Assembly (NCBI GenBank): GCA_019633425.1
Contig: WSUB01000079.1
Coordinates: 1-64,000 of the forward strand
Direction: 5' to 3'
DNA: 64,000 bases
DNA from: Tulasnella sp. 424
Lineage: Eukaryota > Basidiomycota > Agaricomycetes > Cantharellales > Tulasnellaceae
Shown here: piece by piece, positions 55,724-64,000 of the stretch
Numbering within the stretch: position 1 is the stretch's first letter
Layout: each line of letters starts with the position of its first letter
Translations under genes and position numbers: made by a program
Notes under the pieces: model-generated
The model's input: the letters and a program-made list of their open reading frames with translations, nothing else
Database searches by the model: none
What the model was told of the DNA's origin: nothing

Positions 55724-58371
55724 ATGTCTCAATCAACTAGTACTAGTACAGGAAGTTGGGAACCTCGGGAAGACGACGAACAGGTAACCAGAAATTGCAA
55801 TTATTGGCCGACCTTTTTTTTCTAATCCCCCAACCCCCAATTTCCGAACGAAAGGATAATATAGATTTGTTATTTGCACAACAGCTCGACCAGAACGTCT
55901 TTGAAATCGACCCGGATCGGTCCTTTCACACGTTTTTGGGAGGTGTCCCAGGAGCTTCGGTACAAGCGTGCTTGGACGCACTCAAAGACCCAAATTCCGC
56001 CTCCTTCCAAAACACAATCAACTCGCAGGTCCAGGCCGAGCTTCAAGCCCTAAACGGCGAGCATCACCCGGACAGAGACGGGTTCGAGGCCATTTGGGCC
56101 GCGACTCTGGGCCGTCTGCCCACCTATAACCAGGCCAAGAGGCAGTTCGACCAACTTGTGGCAGGAGTCGAGTACGAAGCAGATCTATGCGAACCACTGG
56201 CATCTCTCCTCACCTTCATCAACCACTTTTACCGACAAACCCTCGGGAACATCGACGGGGTGGACAAAATCGACAAGGAATGGCTAGAGGCAACCCAAAC
56301 TTGGCCTCCGGTGAATGCTGGACGCGATGGTGCTTCCTCGACGGAATGCGGCCCTTCGAGGTCCCAGGCTGAGCCTCGTCTCAACCTTCGACGACGCTTT
56401 GCCGTTGTACCAGACAAAGTCCCGCAATACACCCGGAAACAGGGCATGGACTTCTTCCGACCTGACCTGGCTCTTGTCTTGCTTCCCTCAGAGGACCCGT
56501 GGCTTCCAAACCCACTCGGCTGGAAGGACATCAAAGTCTCCATCCGAGTCAAGCGTAGCATCGAGACCCCTCACATTCAAACGGCTCAGTATGCGCATTG
56601 TATGAAGTTCGATCGGAACTTTCTCTTCACGCTCTCCATCACCGAAAACGAGTTCAGGATATCCAGGTGGGACTCCACCGTTTTCTACGTCACACCAAGC
56701 ATCAACTACCACGAAGATCCTTCAAGCTTCATCCACGTGGTCGGACGTCTAGCGTGCATGTCCCCTGCGCAGCTGGGGTACGATGAGACCTTCTCTAACG
56801 CTGGCCGAGTTCTTCATTCACAATCAGCCCAAAGCAACCGTGGTATCCGAACTACCCTTACAATCACACCTTGCGAAGTGGTAGAAGACCTGCGGGAATC
56901 TAGCCATACTGCGATCAAAGAACCCGTTCGTTACCTGCTCGACGACAATTTCCTTTGTGAATCCTGTGACCTGCTTTTCTCTCGTTCAACAAGGGTATGG
57001 AAGGCCCAGTTGATTACGGAGTCGGGGCCTTCGCCCATCTACAATGCCATCAAGCAGAATTGGCATGACGAAGATCGCGTCAACGAAGCATGGTTCTATG
57101 AGCAGACCAAGGACATTGCGCGTGGGGCTGCTCACATGATTCACTTCGAAGATCTCGATCGTACGCGAGGGGTATCGTCGATGATAGAGTCCCGCCATGT
57201 CCTCGCCACGTGGACCCGAGGATCGACGACAAAAACCATCCTCGAAAGGAAGCAATATGAAGGGAACGCTTCTGCGTTGGACAATCTCTGCCACCGGGTC
57301 TTGGTTTGGTTCGTCCTCGAGGAGGTAGGATTACCTCTGTCTCGGATTAAAACTCCAAGACAACTCGTCCACGTTTTTCGCGACATCGCCATAGGTACTT
57401 GCTCTTATCATCTCCTTTAAATACTGTACTAAAATCAACTTCTACAGCGCTTGAAGCCCTCTACGACCGTAACATCCTTCACCGCGACATATCCGAAGGA
57501 AACATCCTTCTCTATGCCGATGAGGATGCTGTCCAAGGCAACCTCGCCTTTCTCACCGACTTTGGGCTCGCCATGAAGATCGATCCTAACACAAAACTGC
57601 CTCTCCCTTCCTCCGTGAAGCACGACCATATAACTGTAAGTGCATTATTCACGTCATCGGGTCCACGTTTATTCTTTCATGAAGGGGACACTACCCTTCA
57701 TCGCGACCATTTTCCACAGTGTCAACGAACCTTACACGCCTTTGTCCATGATTCATCATGACGTGGAATCCCTATTCTTGGTTGGGATTTACACAGTTTT
57801 CAAGTTTGCGAGCTGCGAAGGGTCTGAAAACATGTCCGAGAAGGAAGAGGGGGAAATTGCAATGTGCAATAAGGGCCTCGCTCTACTTCGGTCTTCCGAC
57901 GACGAGATCCTATACCTGCGGAAGCAGACGCTCCTCTCATTCAAAACGGACGTTAAGTTCCCAGGAAGGTGGTTCTCAATCCGGGACTTCCTTTCAAACG
58001 TCGCATTCGTCTGCGATGCCAGATTCCAGGTGGCACGCGAAAAGCTTGCGGCAAATGCCGACCCTGACCCTTTAAATCATGATCTTCGCGCCGTTGTCAG
58101 TGCGGCAGACGCGGTATTAAACGGAGACTCAAGCGCTGGCTTGGACGCACCCGCGCCTACACCCCTTCCATTGCCCAGTTCACGGTCCACGTCCCAACCC
58201 CCGGTACAGTCTGAGGGGGCTACCAGTACCAGTGCCACTAGCAAGGGCACACGAAGGTGGGACGATGGCAATGCTTCTTATCAAGGCCGTCGCGACAACC
58301 TTTCTGGCACTCGCGAGCGTAGCAAGTGGAGCCGCAAGGGAGCAAGTAGCGAGGCAGATCAAGAACTCTAG
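55724..58371 (+). CDS. FunK1-type fungal protein kinase C
   Basis: Start MSQSTSTSTGSWEPREDDEQ, then an intron with the same position as in A, B and D, to DNIDLLFAQQLDQNVFEIDP. Core: FHTFLGGVPGASVQACLDAL, FYRQTLGNIDGVDKIDKEWL, DLALVLLPSEDPWLPNPLGW, KDIKVSIRVKRSIETPHIQT, LSITENEFRISRWDSTVFYV, LLDDNFLCESCDLLFSRSTR, RQLVHVFRDIAI, EALYDRNILHRDISEGNILL (HRD...N), FLTDFGLAMKIDPN (DFG), HDHITGTLPFIATIFH after the last intron, FKFASCEGSENMSEKEEGEI. Tail Ser/Arg-rich, ending SSEADQEL at 58371. It is the best-preserved member and serves as reference for the cluster. Substrate and pathway unknown. Confidence 0.9.
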
Positions 58372-58763
58372 ACTCGATTAGTAACGCTGGAACTTTTAGC
58401 CATATTTGGTCTTTTTTGCCACTATTTACGTTGTGCAGCATCTACAGTATCTAGTTCCTGCCCTTTCGACTTGAAGCGATGTACGAATTCGAACTGGAGT
58501 CGCAATTGCTAACCCCCCTTGAGTAGTAGCTATTTTTAATGAGTCACCCCTGCTGAAGGGTCGCTGATAAATCCCTTCTGTTTGGAAGAGGTACTGACTT
58601 ATTGAACGTCCCGGATGGTGCCTCAGAGGCAGCGTTCCCGAGGGCGCAAGGGAGTCGACTCCTGGCCAAAACACTCCCACGTCCCTCGCGTCTGTTTCCA
58701 GAACTTCGACCAGCTCTGACGCGCCCCCTCCGTCTCCCTCCGCCCAAGTAGACCGCAAATCTC
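58372..58763. other. Intergenic between kinases C and D
   Basis: About 390 bases. The last 105 bases are the shared kinase promoter. The stretch at 58497-58600 resembles, inverted, the kinase A upstream region near 47600-47700. Confidence 0.5.
58663..58681 (+). promoter_or_regulatory. Conserved 19-nt promoter block, kinase D
   Basis: TGGCCAAAACACTCCCACG ends 83 bases upstream of the start codon at 58764, as in A and C. Confidence 0.6.
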
Positions 58764-61226
58764 ATGTCTCAGCCGACTACTGCAAGAAGCTGGGAATCTT
58801 GGGAGGACGACGAACAGGTAACCAGAGATTGCAACTAGTGGCCGACGCATTTTTTCTAATCCCCCAACCCCCAATTTCCGACTGAAAGGATAGTCTAGAT
58901 TTGGTATTCGCACAAGAGCTCGACCAGAGGGTCCTTAAAATCGACCCGGATCGGTTCTTCCACACCTTTTTGGGAGGTGTGCCAGGAGCTTCGGCGCAAG
59001 CGTGCCTGGACGCACTCAAAGACCCCACATCCGCCTCCTTCCTAAACACAATCAACTCACAGGTCCAGGCCGAGCTTTGTGCCCTGAATGGCGAGCATCA
59101 CCCGGACGGCGACGGGTTCGAGGCCATTTGGGCGCCGATTCTCGGCCGCCTGCCCGTCTATAACCCAACCAAGAGGCAGTTCGACCAACTCGTGGCCGGA
59201 GCCGAGTCCGAAGCAGACCTATGCGAACCACTGGCATCCCTCCTCACCTTCATCAACCACTTTTACCGACAAACCCTCGGGAACATCGACGGGGTGGACA
59301 AAATCGACAAGGAGTGGCCAGAAGCAGAGCAAACTTGGCCTCCGGGGAATGCTGGACGCGATGGTCCTTCCTCAACGGAATGCGACCTTTCGCGGTCCCA
59401 GACTGGGCCTCGTCTCAACCTTCGGCGACGGTTTGTCGTTGTACCTGACAGGGTCCCGCAATATACCCGGCAACAGGACGCAGACTCCTTCGGACCTGAC
59501 TTGGCTCTCGTCCTGCTTCCCTCAGAGGACCCCCGGCTTCCAAACCCACTTGGCTGGAAGGACATCAAAGTCGCCATCCAAGTCGGACGTGACATTGAGA
59601 CCCCTTCCATTTGAACGGCTCAGTATGCGCATTGCATGAAGCTGGAGCAGTTCGACCGGAGCTTTCTCTTCACGCTCACCATCACCGAAAACGAGTTCAG
59701 AATAGCCAGGTGGGACTCCGCCGTTTGCTACGTCACACCAAGCATCAACTATCACGAAGATCCTTCAAACTTCATCAACGTGGTCGAACGGCTAGCATGC
59801 ATGTCCCCCGCTCAGTTGGGGTACGATCTGACCTTCTCCAACGCTGGTCGAGTTCTTCATTCACAATTAACCCAAGGCAACCGTGGAATCCGAACCACTC
59901 GTACAATTACACCCTGCGAAGTGGCGGACGATCTTCAGGAATCTAGCCATACGGCGATCAAAGAACCCCTCCGTTATCTGCTCGACGACGATTTTCTTTA
60001 TGAATCACGCGACCTGCTTTTCTCTCGTTCGACCAGGTAATGGAAGGCCCAGTTGATTACGGAGTCAGGGCCTTCGTCCATCTACAATGTCATCAAGCAG
60101 AATTGGCATGACGAAGATCGCCCCAAAGAAGCATGGTTCTATGAGCAGACCAAAGACATTGAGTACGGGATTGCTCACATGATCCACTTCGAAGATCTCG
60201 ATCGCACTCGACGTGCTTCATTGCCGATAGAGCCCCAGGATGTTCACGCCACTTGGATCCAAGCATCGAGAAATTCACCTGTTCTAGAACGGGAGGTATC
60301 TGAAGGGGATGCCCCTGCCTTGAGCGATCTCTGTCACCGAGTCTTGGTCCGGTTTGTCATCAAGGAGGTAGGATTACCTCTGTCTCGGATTAAAACTCTA
60401 AGACAACTCGTCCACGTTACTCGCGACATTGCCATAGGTATGTCATCGTGTCATCCCCTTGGCTTTGTACCAAAATCACCTTTTGTAGCTTTCGAAGCCT
60501 TGACGATCGCAACATCCTTCACGCCGACATCTACGAAGGTAATATCCTCATCTCCTCCTATGAGAACGCTATTCCCGATCACCGCGCTTTCCTCACCGAC
60601 TTTGGGCTCGCCATGAGGATCGATCCTGAAACCAAACAGCCCCTTACTTCCTCCGTGAAGCACGACCATATGACTGTAGGTGCGTTATTTGCGTCCATCG
60701 GCTCCACGCTTACTCTTCCATGAAGGGAACACTACCCTTCATCGCGACCATTTTCCATAAGACCAAGCTTTACACGCCTGTGTCTGCAATCCATCATGAC
60801 GTGGAATCCCTTTTCTGGGTTGGGATGTACATGGTTTGCAAGTTTGCGAGATACGAAAGGTCTGAAAGCATGTCCGCGCAAGAAGAGGAGGCGCTGCACT
60901 GGTGTGGTGACTGCCTCGCCCTACTTCGGTCCTCTCAAGCACGGGTCCCATACCTGCACAAGAAAAGTATCCTCTCGTTTGAGGAAGACGTAAAACTCCC
61001 AGGGAGGTGGTCGTCAATCCGGGACTTCCTCTCCAATCTTGCGTTTGTGTGCAATGCCAGATTCGAGGTGGCGCTCAAAAGCCTTACGACAAAGATCGAC
61101 CCTGACCCCTTAAATCATGATATTCGCACCGTTGTTGGTGCGGCAGACGCGTTGGACGGAGATTTGAGCGTTGGCTTGGACGAACTTTCGCCGACACCAC
61201 TTCCACCGCCCAGTTCACCCTTTTAA
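58764..61226 (+). pseudogene. FunK1-type protein kinase D, inactivated
   Basis: Start MSQPTTARSWESWEDDEQ, then the usual intron to DSLDLVFAQELDQRVLKIDP. The frame is intact to VGRDIETPSI, where a TGA (59612-59614) stands in place of the Gln codon of ETPHIQTAQYA. It resumes at TAQYAHCMKLEQFDRSFLFT. A second stop, TAA, follows LLFSRSTR near 60038 where C has VWKAQ. The catalytic loop reads DDRNILHADIYEGNILISS: Arg of HRD is replaced and the region is rearranged, though DFGLAMRI and GTLPFIATIF remain. The tail is cut short (PTPLPPPSSPF). It is a pseudogene by two nonsense codons plus a damaged active site. Confidence 0.87.
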
Positions 61227-61416
61227 AGTCGCGATATAACCTTCGTCGACTCGCAATCGAAACACCTGCAAAGTTCGAACAGTATCAATAGTTGACAACA
61301 CTGAAGGTGATATACATAAAAGCGTACAACATAGTACATCGACTATTACATGGACCTAATGTATCTTGTCCTTTCGAATTCCTGACGTGAGCCTACACCA
61401 TTGAATTATCGCGGAA

Positions 61417-62276
61417 TTAGTATCCGACCGAAACTGCTTTTCCCTCCCACTTCGACCAATCCTTCAGGACATCGTTTGAGATGAAGTGGCCCACGTCCTT
61501 CCGGCTCACAGTCCACAGACCAGGAATTTCCTGTCCGACTTTGTACTTGCCAACTTCCTCTCCATCCGTTAGGATCGCCGGCCTGACGACGACAACCGAC
61601 TTGAGCCACCCAGGTTTGCCACCCAGCTGCTCTTGCCATCCTTGTGGCAGGATGTGTGCTTCGGGTTGCTCTTCCTTCCACGGCCATCCAGCGGACCAAT
61701 GAATTGCTTTCTCCATTCCGAGTTTATCGGCATGAGGGACTGTGATGAGGGCATAGAACCCTTTCGCGAGGAACGGGATACCCTGGTGAGACTTGGCTGT
61801 TATGCCGTTGGATGTTACTGCGACAATCTTTGGTTGAGTTGAAAGGTCGTGTGGGATGACGGAGAGAATGTTGACGAGGGCGCTCGTGCAGAGGTTTGGA
61901 GGGTTGATGACGAAGCCTTTGGTGAGGGTGAATTTTGCTGCTCCGCCTTTGAAGGATGATAGGATGGGGGGTTAAAATATGTAACTTTCTCAAGATTTAA
62001 CGAGTGGAAGGACTTACCAACAGTGAGCAGAACAACGTCGACAGGTACACCATCCGCGTTCGCCTCCGTCCAGGCTGTGCGGGCGTCTTCCTGGACGAGA
62101 GCGTCTCCTTTCACCAGCTTTGCCTGACCAGACTTGACGAACGGTTGCATCTCTGCATCGTCATCGAAAGCCGAAACATTGCGAAGCTGGAAGACGACAG
62201 TGTTGCCAGCCTTGAGGAGGTTGAGAGTGGCGAAATAGCCAATGTTGCGAGAGGCACCGATAGCGAGGACCTTCAT
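61417..62276 (-). CDS. NAD(P)-binding Rossmann-fold protein (NmrA/SDR-like), paralogue 2
   Basis: Two exons join across an intron after LLTVG: MKVLAIGASRNIGYFATLNL ... DVVLLTVGGAAKFTLTKGFV ... WEGKAVSVGY. The nucleotide-binding GASRNIG is intact. KIVAVTSNGITAKSHQGIPF, KGFYALITVPHADKLGMEKA, VVRPAILTDGEEVGKYKVGQ and SRKDVGHFISNDVLKDWSKW match the gene at 34.4-35.2 kb block by block, with the same intron position. Substrate unknown. The start at 62276 gives the canonical MKVxAxGASR N-terminus. Confidence 0.87.
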
Positions 62277-62957
62277 GGTATTCGAGCGTGGAGAAAATTG
62301 TGTAGGTGAGGTAGGTTTAGAAGTGTTGTAAGCGACTAGTGAGGAGATGATGAGCCTTGAGTCGAGGGTTGGAGTGACTCCCTAATATACTGCTGGGAGG
62401 AGCAGAGCTGCGGCGGCCAAGCACCGAGAGCTAGTCACGGTATTTCATCGCCGAGTCCCTAGTACCAACTGTGTATAGTCAAGGAGTGGGTCCGAGTGGC
62501 GCTATTGGCTAAGTGAGAGCTTTGGAGTTGGTGGCTTCGGGCATGCTCCGTCACTGTCTCGGAGTACACCGATTGTGGTCCGTTCCGCCGGCTTACGTAC
62601 GCAGACTTAGCCGCTTATGGTTTAGCGGACCTCTGACCGAACCCGGCGGCTCACCGACTCGCGGTGAATTTGCCTGCGGGAGTGGCAAAAACATTGCGCG
62701 CCTGGAGATACCACCCGCCGACATAATGTGTTCGATTCGAGCCTCTAGTTTGGGATGGTTGGAGCTGGGTGAGGCCTGGTCACGGGGAGCGCGTGACATC
62801 ACAAACGTCACGGTTTAGTTCTCAACTGGACCACCCACGAACATTGGGCCACACAGCTCACACAACTCCACGCAAAGCGCATGAACGTGCAACTGCTACT
62901 GGTGTGTTTGATCCACTTTCGCCACTTCGCAAGATTGTTGAATGCCGCACCTTCCAG
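62277..62957. other. Intergenic, right end
   Basis: About 680 bases between the minus-strand Rossmann gene and the unrecognised gene at the edge. Open frames are unsupported. The unrecognised gene may begin inside this stretch. Confidence 0.35.
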
Positions 62958-64000
62958 ATGGTCGGCCTTCTCCGACACAAACCCAAGACCGTTAACATAC
63001 ACGGTAAACTAGCCAGGTTCTGTCCTAAGCGATTGCTAATTTTATCGAATGTGCAGACTATTGTGCATCCCTTGCATCTCGCTATGGTAGGCTTCACCCT
63101 AGGAGCTCTGAACCCACACCCGCAGCGTTGCTGGAACAGGGTAAACAACCAGACCATACCCCTCCTGCCTCAGACCAAGGGCACGAACAAATCGAACCTA
63201 GTAGGAAGACCCACTATAAACCCCTTTTTAAGTTAAGTAACAACAGAGTCTCGATTTGTAGACGTGAAGGCCAAACGGAAGAAACCGAATGGAAAGAAAC
63301 GGCAGAATCAGAACTCGAAGACGGACGTGTCCTCGCGCCTCAAAGTCTCCCATAATGAATTAGAACAACTTGGCAGCTCAGCCAAAACTGCGACTTTGCC
63401 TCTTGAGTCTGTCAATGACCTTGATGACGATCCTGATCCCGTCCCCAACGATGTTTTCTTCCGAGCCATGGATATCCTTGCCAAAGGTGCGCCCAGATTG
63501 CTTGAGGAATTCTACTCATCGAAGCTTAATTGTTCTCTACGTTGCAGAACGCGACGTTTCTGTTGACGATGCCAAGCACCTTTATAAACTGGGTAGCTGT
63601 CGAGCCAACCTTCGGCAACGAACTTCCACAGCGGCGAATGGAGCTGGTCCGGCGACGCCTCCTTACCCGGTAGCCCAAAGCATTAGGATACTGGGGAAGA
63701 TTCTCGACTCTATAGTTCAGGTAATCTCGAGCCCCGAGAGCTCCATGCGTCCAGAGTCTCGTCCAACTCAACAGCAAGATCTCCTAACTCGCCTCGAGGC
63801 ACTGCAAGTTGCCATATTCGGCCTCCTTGATGTTGTAGAAGATTCAAACCGGGTCAATGGACGCGAAGGCGCGTGTGGTGAACAAGATCTTGGGACCAGG
63901 CTGGCTAGCTCCATCGTCCAGCCCACCATGGCCGCCTTCAAGACCGTGTCTCTAGCAGCAGTGTCACGGCTGAGCCACAGCGGAAGTCAGCATAACCTTG
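62958..64000 (+). CDS. Unrecognised multi-exon gene running off the right edge
   Basis: Provisional start MVGLLRHKPKTVNIH, spliced (intron about 63007-63056) to DYCASLASRYGRLHPRSSEP. A 61-nt intron leads to the basic NVKAKRKKPNGKKRQNQNSK, SSRLKVSHNELEQLGSSAKT and PNDVFFRAMDILAK. The next exon gives ERDVSVDDAKHLYKLGSCRA and VAQSIRILGKILDSIVQ, followed by LTRLEALQVAIFGLLDVVED up to the window end. The Lys-rich stretch could be a nuclear signal. No domain was recognised. The true start may be further upstream and the 3' end is outside the window. Confidence 0.5.

Noticed and set aside
63225..63270. A 30-nt intron in the gene at the right edge
   Set aside because: A donor 31 bases upstream (gtaggaagac) with the same acceptor gives a usual 61-nt intron in frame.

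Overview
The window is nuclear DNA of a filamentous basidiomycete, most likely an Agaricomycete. Genes are split by many 45-75 nt GT-AG introns. The housekeeping set is eukaryotic: RTF2, UMP1, TRS33, TVP23, IRC3, DNMT2. An expanded family of FunK1-type fungal protein kinases and small MYND-finger proteins point the same way. No bacterial, viral or organellar segment was seen, and no tRNA, rRNA or CRISPR. Gene models were spliced by hand from reading frames and splice signals, so exon ends in divergent genes are provisional.

Layout. 1-5.85 kb: a tandem array of a 2.89 kb unit, each with a DJ-1/Hsp31-like gene (the tail of one copy, then two complete copies). 6.0-9.9 kb: RTF2 and an MFS sugar transporter (both minus). 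11-16 kb: two paralogous MYND-finger genes flanking a membrane-anchored class 3 lipase. 16.1-22.1 kb: a compact block of TVP23, TRS33, UMP1, a small hypothetical gene and a DNMT2-type methyltransferase.

22.5-44 kb is an accessory-looking island. Two arms of about 3.2 kb (23.23-26.42 and 40.77-44.04 kb) are inverted copies of each other, each with the same orphan coiled-coil gene and a decayed second gene. Between them lie a candidate Zip2/SHOC1-like meiotic gene, IRC3, an NAD(P)-binding Rossmann gene, an SNG1-like membrane protein and a FunK1 relic. A second FunK1 relic abuts the left arm.

44.9-61.2 kb is a FunK1 kinase cluster: two minus-strand genes (A, B), a plus-strand gene (C) and a plus-strand pseudogene (D), plus further relics. 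All four share a 19-nt promoter block. B carries large Lys/Glu and poly-acidic insertions. 61.4-62.3 kb holds a paralogue of the Rossmann gene at 34 kb. The right edge cuts an unrecognised multi-exon gene.

The genes do not form one pathway. The main themes are duplication (tandem DJ-1, inverted arms, FunK1, MYND, Rossmann) and small-scale splicing oddities: a start-codon-only exon in UMP1, an 8-nt exon in the DNMT2 gene and a GC-AG intron in TVP23.
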